Source: Dysgonomonas sp. PH5-45 | Lineage (GTDB): Bacteria > Bacteroidota > Bacteroidia > Bacteroidales > Dysgonomonadaceae | Direction of reading: 5' to 3' | Assembly: GCF_029893235.1 (NCBI RefSeq) | Contig: NZ_JARXWE010000005.1 | Coordinates: 52,413-116,412, forward strand | DNA: 64,000 nt | Shown here: piece after piece, positions 49,022 to 57,522 of the stretch | How the letters are laid out: each line of letters starts with the position of its first letter | Numbering within the stretch: the stretch's first letter is position 1 | The notes under the pieces: generated by a model | The model's input: the letters and a program-made list of their open reading frames with translations, nothing else | Database searches by the model: none | Told to the model about the DNA's origin: nothing | Translations under genes and position numbers: made by a program

Positions 49022-49864
49022 TTAACCAAATTGAAAAAACATACGGATTTCCAAATAAACAAATAGTGCAGGAATAGCAAACAACACACTATCGAACCTG
49101 TCAAGAAAACCTCCATGTCCGGGTAAAATATTACCGGAATCTTTAACCCCTATTGTGCGTTTAAAAAGTGATTCTATCAAATCGCCTAATGTACCAAAAA
49201 CGATAACGGCAATGCCTAAACCAAGCCATCCCCACAAAGACATTTCCGTATAAAAATAGGCAAAGACTGAAGTAGCGAGCAGTGTAAACACAGCACCTCC
49301 AACAGAACCCTCCCACGACTTCTTGGGCGATATCCTTTCAAACAGGCGATTCTTTCCAATTTTAGAACCAACCAGATAAGCAAAAGAATCGTTCACCCAT
49401 ATAAGTACAAACAAAGCCAGCAAAAATACATAATGGTAAGTTTCCTGCTTGTAACTGAACGCAATGTAATTGAGCAGCGAAAAAGGCACTGCTATATAAA
49501 ACTGCCCCAAAACAGAGTAGGCCAAAGAACTTAAAGCATCGGTATTTTTTCGATACAGAACAGATATAAAAAGAATCAGCAAATACAATACATAAGGCGC
49601 AAACACCAGTACAGAATTATACCCTTCCGAGAACGACACAAAAGCTCCCCCAAACAACAACAACCCTCCTATTATATTCAAAGGCTTATTTATATAAGTT
49701 TGCTTTGCATCACCTATCAGAGAATAAAATTCGGATAAAATAAATATTAAGAGGACTGCAAAACAGGCAAGGAATATATATTGATTGAATAGAATACCAC
49801 ATAATATAGCTGCAACAAAAACAGCTCCTGTCAGTATTCGCACAACGATGTTTGGTAATGCCAC
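49022..49864 (-). CDS. cdsA: phosphatidate cytidylyltransferase (CDP-diacylglycerol synthase)
   Basis: A 280-residue inner-membrane enzyme with about eight helices that makes CDP-diacylglycerol for phospholipid synthesis. The C-terminal signature SLFKRTIGVKDSGNILPGHGGFLDRFDS is complete, and the SPKKSWEGSVGG motif precedes it near residue 183. In related genomes it follows rsfS-ftsH. Here an extra gene and a terminator intervene, and cdsA has its own -7 box. Confidence 0.95.
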   Translation of the reverse strand: MALPNIVVRILTGAVFVAAILCGILFNQYIFLACFAVLLIFILSEFYSLIGDAKQTYINKPLNIIGGLLLFGGAFVSFSEGYNSVLVFAPYVLYLLILFISVLYRKNTDALSSLAYSVLGQFYIAVPFSLLNYIAFSYKQETYHYVFLLALFVLIWVNDSFAYLVGSKIGKNRLFERISPKKSWEGSVGGAVFTLLATSVFAYFYTEMSLWGWLGLGIAVIVFGTLGDLIESLFKRTIGVKDSGNILPGHGGFLDRFDSVLFAIPALFVYLEIRMFFQFG

Positions 49865-49874
49865 AATAAAAAAG

Positions 49875-49897
49875 ATTTGTATTTTGATACAAATGTA
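49875..49897 (-). promoter_or_regulatory. cdsA -7 box overlapped by a palindrome
   Basis: Plus-strand CAAATGTA at 49890-49897 reads TACATTTG on the minus strand, 26 nt before the cdsA ATG. A 7-bp inverted repeat, ATTTGTA (49875-49881) and TACAAAT (49888-49894), overlaps it and the predicted start point, so it may be an operator. Confidence 0.45.
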
Positions 49898-49929
49898 AGA
49901 AAAAAAGGCTTACAGGATATTTTTTACCC

Positions 49930-49973
49930 CTCGGAAAAAAAGAAAAGCGGAATTCATCATAAAACTCCGCTTT
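49930..49973 (-). terminator. intrinsic terminator downstream of ftsH and the coiled-coil gene (minus)
   Basis: On the minus strand AAAGCGGA (complement of 49966-49973) pairs with TCCGCTTT (complement of 49944-49951), followed by TTCTTTTTTT. It separates the ftsH side from cdsA. Confidence 0.75.
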
Positions 49974-50003
49974 ACATTATATCATTTTTTATAAAATTAG
50001 ATA

Positions 50004-50525
50004 TCAGACTTTCTTTATCCCAATCTCTTTGAAAACAAAATCTTCAAAGCCATCTATATATCTACATTTATAGCCACTCTTCCAATAATCAATTACATAT
50101 TTATTTTGTAGCAGTTCCTTTACCCAACTAAGGTCTGTACTTTTATCATCATTTGAGTACTGATAATATGAAAGCTGGCATATATTCATTACCATTTCTA
50201 TAAAAGATATTTCTTTTAATTTTTCTTTGTCTATATTGCCATTTTCAATATCTTGAAGAGTGTTTTTATTACTAATAAATCTTTTCAAATCAGGATTTTC
50301 TACAATTAACTTATCCATCTTAGCATATAGTTCGTATCTGTTTTGACAATATTGAACTCTTCTATCTTGTTCTTTTTTTAAGTCTTCTAATTCTTTCTCT
50401 AACTTTTCAATCTCCTTTTGACTCTGTCTTTTCCTATAACTATAAAACTGCCAAAGCAATACAAGCAAAGTTGAAGCTGTTGCTATATCAGCTAAAATAG
50501 CAAACCAATATTTAGCTGTTTCCAT
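50004..50525 (-). CDS. hypothetical membrane-anchored coiled-coil protein
   Basis: A 173-residue protein with one N-terminal membrane helix (about 7-27) and a highly charged coiled coil (about 30-60; SQKEIEKLEKELEDLKKEQD). A cytosolic alpha-rich domain without a recognised motif follows (LKEISFIEMVMNICQLSYYQY, IDYWKSGYKCRYIDGFEDFVF). The gene is visibly more AT-rich than ftsH and cdsA and lies between them, where the conserved order usually has nothing. It reads as an accessory insertion. It has a strong terminator behind it and 64 nt to the ftsH stop ahead. I cannot assign a function. Confidence 0.6.
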   Translation of the reverse strand: METAKYWFAILADIATASTLLVLLWQFYSYRKRQSQKEIEKLEKELEDLKKEQDRRVQYCQNRYELYAKMDKLIVENPDLKRFISNKNTLQDIENGNIDKEKLKEISFIEMVMNICQLSYYQYSNDDKSTDLSWVKELLQNKYVIDYWKSGYKCRYIDGFEDFVFKEIGIKKV

Positions 50526-50589
50526 ATTTTAATTATCAAATTGTTTTTTCTAATTTTCAAGAATAACATCTAACGTTTTTGTCAGTTTA

Positions 50590-52557
50590 TTACTCTTCGG
50601 TCGATTGGTCGTCTTTTGCCATTTCGGGCTCTTCACCTTTTCGTTCCTCCAACGAAAGTTCTTCCGAGCGAGAAAGCCAAGGACGCTCTCCAAATATATT
50701 TTTCAGATCATCGGCAAAGATAACCTCTTTTTCTATCAAAATAGAAGCCAATTGCTTATGCCCATCGGCATGTTCGCGCAGAAGATTTTTTGCCCGTTCA
50801 TACTGGGTGTTTATCAGTTTCTGAACCTCTTTGTCTATCATCAAGGCTGTTTCTTCGCTATATGGTTTAGTAAAGCCATACGATTGTCCTGATGAGTCGT
50901 AATAGCTCAAATTGGGCAAATCGTCACTCATACCCATATACGAAACCATGGCATAAGCCTGTTTAGTTACACGCTCAAGGTCGTTCATGGCTCCCGACGA
51001 TATATGCCCTATAAATATTTCCTCGGCGGCACGTCCTCCCAAAAGAGTACACATCTCGTCGAGCATTTGTTCTTTGGTTGTAATCTGACGTTCTTCGGGC
51101 AAATACCACGCTGCACCAAGAGCCTTACCGCGTGGCACTATGGTTACCTTCACCAACGGATTGGCATATCTCAAAAACCAACTCAAGGTAGCATGTCCTG
51201 CCTCATGTATGGCTATAGACTTGCGTTCGCCCAAGGTGGTTACTTTGTTTTTCTTTTCCAGACCGCCTATAATCCGGTCTACGGCATTTGTAAAATCGTC
51301 TTTCTGAACAATGCGTTTACCTTTTCGGGCTGCGATAAGGGCTGCCTCGTTACAAACGTTGGCAATATCGGCTCCCGAAAATCCGGGCGTTTGGCGCGCG
51401 AGGAAATCTACATCAACCGAATCGTCAATCTTTACGGGACGGAGATGGACTTTAAAAATCTCTTTCCTGTCGTTCAAATCGGGCAGGTCTACATAAATCT
51501 GACGATCGAAACGTCCTGCGCGTAACAATGCCTTATCCAAGATATCCGCACGGTTAGTCGCAGCCAATATTATGACACCACTATTTGAACCGAAACCGTC
51601 CATTTCGGTAAGTAGCTGATTCAATGTATTTTCTCGTTCATCGTTCGAGCCCATATTCGGATTCTTACCTCTGGCACGGCCGATGGCGTCAATCTCGTCA
51701 ATAAATATGATACATGGTGCTTTTTCTTTGGCTTGGCGGAATAAATCGCGGACACGCGAAGCTCCTACCCCAACAAACATTTCAACAAAGTCCGACCCCG
51801 ACATCGAGAAGAAAGGTACATTCGCCTCGCCGGCCACAGCTTTCGCCAAAAGTGTTTTACCTGTTCCCGGAGGTCCTACAAGCAAAGCTCCTTTAGGTAT
51901 CTTACCGCCTATTTCAGTATAACGAGCCGGATTTTTAAGGAACTCAACTATTTCCTGTATTTCCTCTTTAGCTTCCGACAGCCCCGCCACGTCTTTAAAC
52001 GTTGCCTTCAGTTCGCTTCCCTTATCGTAAAGCTGGGCTTTCGATTTACCTACGTTAAAGACTCCACCGCCACCACCTGCTCCGGCAGACATTCTGCGCA
52101 TAATAAACAGGGTTATACCTATCAAGAAAATGAAAGGAATTGAACCTATAAGCAAGTCCATCAGATCCGAGCCGTTCTCATAGCTCACATCCAATTTTAC
52201 GTTGTTTTCTTTCTCTATTGTATCACAAAAATCGGAAAACTTGTCGGACGAAGGAATATTAACCACAATATGGGGATTCTTACCAACCCTTTCGGAATCG
52301 GCTCCGAATATCGATTCCACCGAATCGGGACGAATGTATGCTATCAGAGAGTTTTTGCGGTTATATACTACAATCTTTTCCAAACTGTTGTTCTTTGCAT
52401 ACGTTTGGAAATTAGACCATGTTACAGGTTTTTCCATCGAATCGTTGGCAAAGAAGTAAATCCCAATCAAAATCAGTATAACGACCGCATAAATCCAGTA
52501 AATACTGAAAGGAACCTTAGGTCCGTTTGTTGTTTTCTTCTTGCTATTATCTTCCAT
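50590..52557 (-). CDS. ftsH: ATP-dependent zinc metalloprotease FtsH
   Basis: A 655-residue inner-membrane AAA+ protease. Membrane helices lie at about 19-38 and 140-157 with a small periplasmic domain between. The AAA domain has Walker [19 protein letters not shown] (near 227), Walker [14 protein letters not shown] and the SRH ([18 protein letters not shown]). The zinc motif HEAGH is near 455, with the third ligand in the C-terminal part. The acidic tail [14 protein letters not shown] is common. It degrades misfolded membrane proteins and selected regulators. It lies 102 nt downstream of rsfS on the same strand. Confidence 0.97.
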   Translation of the reverse strand: MEDNSKKKTTNGPKVPFSIYWIYAVVILILIGIYFFANDSMEKPVTWSNFQTYAKNNSLEKIVVYNRKNSLIAYIRPDSVESIFGADSERVGKNPHIVVNIPSSDKFSDFCDTIEKENNVKLDVSYENGSDLMDLLIGSIPFIFLIGITLFIMRRMSAGAGGGGGVFNVGKSKAQLYDKGSELKATFKDVAGLSEAKEEIQEIVEFLKNPARYTEIGGKIPKGALLVGPPGTGKTLLAKAVAGEANVPFFSMSGSDFVEMFVGVGASRVRDLFRQAKEKAPCIIFIDEIDAIGRARGKNPNMGSNDERENTLNQLLTEMDGFGSNSGVIILAATNRADILDKALLRAGRFDRQIYVDLPDLNDRKEIFKVHLRPVKIDDSVDVDFLARQTPGFSGADIANVCNEAALIAARKGKRIVQKDDFTNAVDRIIGGLEKKNKVTTLGERKSIAIHEAGHATLSWFLRYANPLVKVTIVPRGKALGAAWYLPEERQITTKEQMLDEMCTLLGGRAAEEIFIGHISSGAMNDLERVTKQAYAMVSYMGMSDDLPNLSYYDSSGQSYGFTKPYSEETALMIDKEVQKLINTQYERAKNLLREHADGHKQLASILIEKEVIFADDLKNIFGERPWLSRSEELSLEERKGEEPEMAKDDQSTEE

Positions 52558-52659
52558 ATTATATTTAAATGAAGCTAATTCGGTTTCTTTTTAGGGCTTA
52601 GAATGCTCGTCTGACAAATAAACATCTGAAACAGCTTATTGTTGATAAGTAATGCAATA

Positions 52660-53019
52660 TTAATCTAAATCGGGAATAGCTTCCAAAACGGCATCTTCCC
52701 ACAGATTTTCTATATCATAAAACTCACGCAATTCCGGCAAAAACACATGTACAATAACCGAGCCATAATCTATTCCCACCCAGCGAGATTCGCGCAAACC
52801 GTCAACCGTAATGGGGCGTTCGTGCGCTTCTTTCTTTACGTAATCAACAACATGGTCGGCAATAGCAGATATTTGAGTGGGTGTATTCCCCTCACAGACA
52901 ACAAAATATTGACAAATAGAACCTATAAGGTTTGTCATATCAATTGTTACAATATTTTTAGCTTTTTTATCTTGGCAGGCTGCCACAATCTTGTTTACTA
53001 ATGCTTTTGTTTGTTCCAT
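52660..53019 (-). CDS. rsfS: ribosome silencing factor RsfS
   Basis: A 119-residue protein that binds uL14 and blocks subunit joining when nutrients are scarce. KAKNIVTIDMTNLIGSICQYFVVCEGNTPTQ, ESRWVGIDYGSVIVHVF and YDIENLW are the full RsfS pattern. It is the first gene before ftsH on the minus strand. A TATATTTG -7 box (complement of 53043-53050) sits 23 nt upstream and faces the miaA promoter. Confidence 0.95.
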   Translation of the reverse strand: MEQTKALVNKIVAACQDKKAKNIVTIDMTNLIGSICQYFVVCEGNTPTQISAIADHVVDYVKKEAHERPITVDGLRESRWVGIDYGSVIVHVFLPELREFYDIENLWEDAVLEAIPDLD

Positions 53020-53042
53020 TTATACAGTTTATTTCAAGGTTG

Positions 53043-53050
53043 CAAATATA
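53043..53050 (-). promoter_or_regulatory. -7 box (TATATTTG, minus) for rsfS
   Basis: Plus-strand CAAATATA reads TATATTTG on the minus strand. A CAAA run at 53075 could be a long-spaced -33. It is divergent from and 32 nt away from the miaA -7 box. Confidence 0.45.
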
Positions 53051-53082
53051 ATGGCTTTTTTTCATATAATTACGCAAAAAAG

Positions 53083-53090
53083 TATCTTTG
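53083..53090 (+). promoter_or_regulatory. -7 box (TATCTTTG) immediately before miaA
   Basis: TATCTTTG ends only 4 nt before the ATG at 53095. A normal start point would fall on or next to the A of that ATG, implying a leaderless or nearly leaderless mRNA. Confidence 0.55.
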
Positions 53091-53094
53091 CACT

Positions 53095-54018
53095 ATGAAT
53101 AACTACGATTTAATTACTATTCTTGGTCCCACAGCCTCCGGAAAAACCGGTTTAGCCTGCAAACTGGCTTACCATATCGACTCCGAAATTATAAGCGGAG
53201 ATTCGCGACAAGTTTACAAATCGATGGATATAGGCACAGGCAAAGACCTTGCCGATTATGTGGTGAACGGAAAAAACATTCCTTACCACCTGATTGATAT
53301 CCGTAAGGCTGGCGATAAGTACAATATATTTGAATATCAACAGGATTTTTACAGGGCATACCAATCAATCACCGAAAAAGGAAAAACCCCGATTCTTTGC
53401 GGAGGCTCCGGTTTGTATCTCGAATCGGTACTAAAGAACTACCCTTTGGTAAATGTACCCGAAAACAAAGCCCTGCGTGAAGAACTAAAAGACAAGTCTT
53501 TGGAAGAACTGTCCCTCATGCTGTCTGCCTACAAGGCATTGCATAACAAAACCGACATAGACACAGCACAACGAGCTATAAGAGCCATAGAGATAGCCCA
53601 ATACTCCGAAGAACACCCCACCGAAACCAGCCGGACGATATCCTTAAACAGCCTGATTGTGGGTGTAGACATAGACCGTGAACTGCGCCGCCGGAAGATA
53701 TCAAACAGGTTAAGGGCAAGGCTCGACGAAGGCATGATTGCCGAAGTAAAATCAATAATAGACAGTGGAGTACACCCCGACGACCTCATTTATTATGGGC
53801 TGGAATACAAGTATGTCACCCTATTTTTATTGGGAAACCTGACATACGAAGAAATGGTGAATCAACTGGAAATAGCTATCCATCAGTTTGCCAAACGCCA
53901 GATGACATGGTTCAGAGGAATGGAAAAACGTGGCCTGCATATCCATTGGATTAATGCACAACTGACAGACCAGGAAAAGATATCGCAAATTAAAGAACTG
54001 TTACAAGCCGGAGTTTAA
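53095..54018 (+). CDS. miaA: tRNA dimethylallyltransferase
   Basis: A 307-residue enzyme that adds dimethylallyl to A37 of tRNAs reading UNN codons. The start at 53095 gives MNNYDLITILGPTASGKTGLA with the P-loop. The longer frame from 53011 would place the -7 box inside the gene and lacks similarity. GDSRQVYKSMDIGTGK, PYHLIDIRKAGDKYNIFEYQ, ILCGGSGLYLESVL and RQMTWFRGM complete the family pattern. Its TAA overlaps the marC TAA on the other strand. Confidence 0.94.
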   Translation: MNNYDLITILGPTASGKTGLACKLAYHIDSEIISGDSRQVYKSMDIGTGKDLADYVVNGKNIPYHLIDIRKAGDKYNIFEYQQDFYRAYQSITEKGKTPILCGGSGLYLESVLKNYPLVNVPENKALREELKDKSLEELSLMLSAYKALHNKTDIDTAQRAIRAIEIAQYSEEHPTETSRTISLNSLIVGVDIDRELRRRKISNRLRARLDEGMIAEVKSIIDSGVHPDDLIYYGLEYKYVTLFLLGNLTYEEMVNQLEIAIHQFAKRQMTWFRGMEKRGLHIHWINAQLTDQEKISQIKELLQAGV

Positions 54019-54608
54019 TTGAAAGACTCGAACAATGTACTTAGGTTGGACGTAAACAAACGTACTGATATAGCCAAAAGTATGATTCCGAAGAATTTGC
54101 GCATCACATACACTCCACCTGCGCCGATTTTTATTTCAACATACTTCAGTTTGGAAAGAACAATAAACACTATCACCATATTCAAGAACAAGCCTACAAT
54201 AATATTCTCGACTGCATATTCGGCACGCATCGAAAGTAAAGCTGTAAACGTGCCCGGCCCTGCTATAAGCGGAAACACCACCGGCACGTATGCCGAAGTA
54301 ACGCCGGGGGCATCGTACTTAAAAATCTCTACCCCAAAAACCATTTCGAGTGCCATAACAAATATAACCAAAGCTCCGGCAACGGCAAACGACTGAACAT
54401 CAACATTAAACAAATCTAACACCAACTCCCCTACAAAAAGGAAAGCCACCATTATGATAAAAGCATACATTGTTGATTTAAGAGCCTGAAGGTCTTTCCC
54501 CTGAGCCTGTACACTAAGGAAAATAGGTATCCCTCCCAGTACATCAATCAATGCAAAAAGAACAACAAACGCACTTAATATATCCGTAATATTGAATGAT
54601 AGTCCCAT
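54015..54608 (-). CDS. MarC-family integral membrane protein
   Basis: A 197-residue protein with six membrane helices and the family pattern LFALIDVLGGIPIFL near the N-terminus, VVFPLIAGPGTFTALLSM in the middle and a final MRKFFGIILLAISVRLF. MarC/UPF0056 proteins were once linked to drug resistance but their role remains unclear. A TAACTTTG -7 box (complement of 54637-54644) is 28 nt upstream. Confidence 0.9.
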   Translation of the reverse strand: MGLSFNITDILSAFVVLFALIDVLGGIPIFLSVQAQGKDLQALKSTMYAFIIMVAFLFVGELVLDLFNVDVQSFAVAGALVIFVMALEMVFGVEIFKYDAPGVTSAYVPVVFPLIAGPGTFTALLSMRAEYAVENIIVGLFLNMVIVFIVLSKLKYVEIKIGAGGVYVMRKFFGIILLAISVRLFTSNLSTLFESFN

Positions 54609-54636
54609 AACGAAATAATTTTTACCGAATTCTGAA

Positions 54637-54644
54637 CAAAGTTA
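54637..54644 (-). promoter_or_regulatory. -7 box (TAACTTTG, minus) for the marC-family gene
   Basis: Plus-strand CAAAGTTA matches TAnnTTTG on the minus strand, 28 nt upstream of the ATG. The -33 element is weak. Confidence 0.4.
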
Positions 54645-54705
54645 GCAGATTAACTTTTATTACGAAACGTTTTTACGTGCATTTATCGTCCGCTTGCATA
54701 TTTAC

Positions 54706-54744
54706 AGAAAAAAGCGGCTATTTTTTTGTATTCAAAATAGCCGC
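54706..54744 (-). terminator. strong intrinsic terminator of the HprK/PEPCK-like gene (minus)
   Basis: On the minus strand GCGGCTATTTT (complement of 54734-54744) pairs perfectly with AAAATAGCCGC (complement of 54714-54724), an 11-bp stem with a 9-nt loop, followed by TTTTTTC. It begins 21 nt after the stop at 54766. Confidence 0.85.
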
Positions 54745-54765
54745 CTCTCGTATTTCAGAAAAGTT

Positions 54766-56496
54766 TTATTTGTTTATCAACGAGTATAGCTCTACAGCCG
54801 CCTCGTGAGGGCCATTCTTGGCTTTACCTTCAATAGCTAGCTGAGTGTGTATCTCACCTATTTTCACACCATTATCGTGCATATCCTTGAAGTATTGGCG
54901 CACCAAAACTTCGGTCTTTTTTTGTTCCTGCACAGGTCCGAACGGATTTGCAAAATAAGATGTAACAAGCCCTTCTTCGGTGGTTGTTCCTTTAGCTCTA
55001 CGGGCTCCTTGCTCAAATATACCGATGACTTTCTCTAAATCGTCATAAAACACAATCTTCTTATCCGAATCGATATAATTATTTGCATAAAGCATAATAT
55101 CAACTTTATACCCTTTCGATATTACTTCGTATGTAGAAACGGGAATGGTTACACGGGCATTCACCTTGTCGGGGTTGGTATAAATACCCCGTCCCAACTG
55201 TTCGTAAGCATAGGTAGGGTCAAGGTCGTCTATACGCACAAAGGCGCCTATCTCCGTTCCGTAGCCATAAATCTGGCCATCTTCGCCCTTGCGCAAGTAT
55301 CCCATATCGTCAAATATGATACGCATATGCCGGATATAGCTTGCATTCAACGAACGGAAGGCTTCCAAGCTCTCCGACTTACCTGCGCCGCTATCGCCCA
55401 TGATGATGATGTTCGATTCTTTTCCGTTTTTCAGAACAATATTCACCATTGCACCGTGTATCGGCAGTTTATGTTCTTCTATTTGTTTCACATTATGAAG
55501 CGTCAGAAGCATCTTCTTCATGTATCCGAAATAGTCGATATCATCGCAGTAGTTTGCATAGCCGATAAGTATATCGTTCTTCTTGTCCTTATAGTAGAAT
55601 GTTCGTTTTTCGTCAACACCGTCAGGGTTACCAAAAACGTAAATAATATCGGGTTTTTTGCCTATATATTCATTTTCTTTAGCCAATTCAAACAGATTGG
55701 CCAACCCCACTCCATGCACCATAAAGTCTTTGTGGAAAAATACAAAGGTGAGCATATTACCTACCTTGGCAGGAAAAACAAACCAATCGTCTTCGTGCAG
55801 GATAAGCCCCTCCAAAGGGTTTTGCTGATGTTCTCGAAAAACGCCGTCGCGGGTATTACGTTTTGTATAAGAAATAAACGGCGGCTGAAAAACAACAGTA
55901 CTGATAAAAGGTACCTCCGACAGGCCTCTATATTCCATCGGGCAGTTCCAGTTCACATTATTGAGCGTAAGGCTGGCATTAGCCCCTGCCGTAGACTGGC
56001 AATTGACACGCTGTTCGTAACCGTTTACCGTATCCAGAATACGGCGGTAGGTGGCAAGAATCAGCTCGTTAAACATATCATTAGCCTGAATGAAACGAAC
56101 ATTTTGCAAACCTTGCCCCAATTTATTGTTTCGCACTATGGAGTAACGCTCCAATTTTTTCCAGAAACCGAAAACAAGTTCTATGAGTTCAACAAACATA
56201 TCCCTGTCTTCGAAAAAGACCGCATACCTGTTATCAACAGCTATAATCTCTTTCTCCCCAAAAACCGTAAGCAGTTTGAATGTTTCTATTATTGCCTCAA
56301 CAAAATCTTCCTCTGTTTTGAATGCCTTAATATAGAAGTCGAAGATAATGACCTCCTCACGTTTTAGGTTATGTACAAAGGCTTCTATCACCCGCCTGAA
56401 ACCATAGCTGTTCAGTAATTTCTGTTTCGTATCGCAATACTTGAGCGTGAAATTTATCATCGCTCTGCCACGAGATAAAGTAAATTCATGTAGCAT
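54766..56496 (-). CDS. HprK/PEPCK-like P-loop protein of unknown function
   Basis: A 576-residue cytosolic protein. The C-terminal half has a nucleotide-binding core of the PEP-carboxykinase/HPr-kinase superfamily: GDSGAGKSE (367-375), FDDMG (395-399) as the metal/Walker B site, then RGIYTNPDKVNARVTIPVS and ARRAKGTTTEEGL with SYFANPFG (512-519). The P-loop followed by Glu resembles HPr kinase more than true PEPCK, which reads GLSGTGKTT. The N-terminal ~350 residues are unfamiliar. Relatives tend to be labelled phosphoenolpyruvate carboxykinase; that activity is doubtful here. A -7 box lies at 56561-56568 (minus). Monocistronic. Confidence 0.75.
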   Translation of the reverse strand: MLHEFTLSRGRAMINFTLKYCDTKQKLLNSYGFRRVIEAFVHNLKREEVIIFDFYIKAFKTEEDFVEAIIETFKLLTVFGEKEIIAVDNRYAVFFEDRDMFVELIELVFGFWKKLERYSIVRNNKLGQGLQNVRFIQANDMFNELILATYRRILDTVNGYEQRVNCQSTAGANASLTLNNVNWNCPMEYRGLSEVPFISTVVFQPPFISYTKRNTRDGVFREHQQNPLEGLILHEDDWFVFPAKVGNMLTFVFFHKDFMVHGVGLANLFELAKENEYIGKKPDIIYVFGNPDGVDEKRTFYYKDKKNDILIGYANYCDDIDYFGYMKKMLLTLHNVKQIEEHKLPIHGAMVNIVLKNGKESNIIIMGDSGAGKSESLEAFRSLNASYIRHMRIIFDDMGYLRKGEDGQIYGYGTEIGAFVRIDDLDPTYAYEQLGRGIYTNPDKVNARVTIPVSTYEVISKGYKVDIMLYANNYIDSDKKIVFYDDLEKVIGIFEQGARRAKGTTTEEGLVTSYFANPFGPVQEQKKTEVLVRQYFKDMHDNGVKIGEIHTQLAIEGKAKNGPHEAAVELYSLINK

Positions 56497-56560
56497 AATA
56501 TCTCCGTTTTTACCTTCTTTTTAGAATCTGTTTAAAATAATTTTTCTTTTGCGAGAAAAG

Positions 56561-56568
56561 CAAAGTTA
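56561..56568 (-). promoter_or_regulatory. -7 box (TAACTTTG, minus) for the HprK/PEPCK-like gene
   Basis: Plus-strand CAAAGTTA matches TAnnTTTG on the minus strand, 64 nt upstream of the ATG. No clear -33 element. Confidence 0.4.
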
Positions 56569-56693
56569 ATTCAATTATTCCAGCATCGGGATATCATTTA
56601 GAATTTATCTATTTAACATTTTGTTAAATAATCTTCTTTTTTGGTAAAAGACATTGTATGTAGGAATACAAACTCTTAATAACTGTTTTAAAA

Positions 56694-57488
56694 TTATTTT
56701 TGCAGTTTGAATCTGACAGGTAAGGTATATTGGCATCTTACTACCTGCCCATTCTGTTTGCCGGGCTTCCATTTGGGCATCGACCCGATTACTCGTACTG
56801 CTTCCTTATCGCAGGCAGGGTCTAAGCTTTGTATTACTTTTATTTCGGACAACGAGCCATCTTTCTCAACAACGAAAGAGACTACCACCCTCCCCTCTAT
56901 ACCGTTCTCAGCAGCCGTTGGGGGATATTTAAGGCGAGATGCTATAAAGCTATGCATTTCTCCCTCAAAAACAGGCATTTGCTCCACCGCAACAAAGGGT
57001 TTTTCTTTTTCCGATGCAGGCTTCTTATTATCAGCAACAGTATATTCTATATCGTTATCATAATCGTCGGCAAAAGATATTGCTACAATCCTGTAAAACT
57101 CTTTATAATTGATCGACAAGGTATCGTACATGGCTACCGGCACACCTTTTTTTGTTCCCGGAATCCAGTTAGGCATAGACTTCACAACCCGCAACGCCTC
57201 TCTATTATAATTAGGGAAATCCGATTTTTCAACAATCGATACAGACGATATTTCCCCTGTTTTACCAACAAGGAAGCGCAGCTTCGCCGTAGTTGCATTC
57301 TCATCAAATACAGGCTGCTCACAAACTTCCCCCTCGGCAAACTCAGGTGTATTTCCGAGTTTTTCCTGTAAGTAATCTTTCAGATTCCCATCAAAACGGG
57401 GCTTCACTGTCTGGGCATGAGTTTGGCTTGTGGTTATGGACAAAACAATCGCTAAGATTGCTAAGCGAAAAAGTGTGTAGCTGTTCAT
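56694..57488 (-). CDS. exported protein with two TonB C-terminal domains
   Basis: A 264-residue protein. The N-terminus MNSYTLFRLAILAIVLSITTSQTHAQ reads as a cleavable signal peptide, not a TonB anchor. Two TonB_C-like units follow: about 30-130 (ATTAKLRFLVGKTGEISSVSIV, LRVVKSMPNWIPGTKKGVPV) and about 175-262 (GRVVVSFVVEKDGSLSEIKVI, VRVIGSMPKWKPGKQNGQVV). There is no Pro-rich spacer. It may therefore be a soluble periplasmic partner or decoy rather than an energy transducer. The first unit is more diverged. It is 34 nt downstream of fthC on the same strand. Confidence 0.8.
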   Translation of the reverse strand: MNSYTLFRLAILAIVLSITTSQTHAQTVKPRFDGNLKDYLQEKLGNTPEFAEGEVCEQPVFDENATTAKLRFLVGKTGEISSVSIVEKSDFPNYNREALRVVKSMPNWIPGTKKGVPVAMYDTLSINYKEFYRIVAISFADDYDNDIEYTVADNKKPASEKEKPFVAVEQMPVFEGEMHSFIASRLKYPPTAAENGIEGRVVVSFVVEKDGSLSEIKVIQSLDPACDKEAVRVIGSMPKWKPGKQNGQVVRCQYTLPVRFKLQK

Positions 57489-57522
57489 GTGTTTTTTAAG
57501 TTTATATGTTTAGTGTACTATA

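Noticed and set aside
50004..50525. Reading the AT-rich coiled-coil gene as a toxin or phage gene
   Set aside because: Only a membrane helix and a coiled coil are visible; there is no antitoxin partner, phage neighbour or toxin motif.
53011..53094. Longer start for miaA
   Set aside because: The -7 box at 53083-53090 would lie inside the gene and the extra 28 residues have no family similarity; the P-loop is correctly placed from 53095.
55327..56367. Plus-strand frame of 346 codons opposite the HprK/PEPCK-like gene
   Set aside because: Antisense shadow: Cys/His/Phe-rich translation with no motif, no promoter or ribosome-binding sequence.
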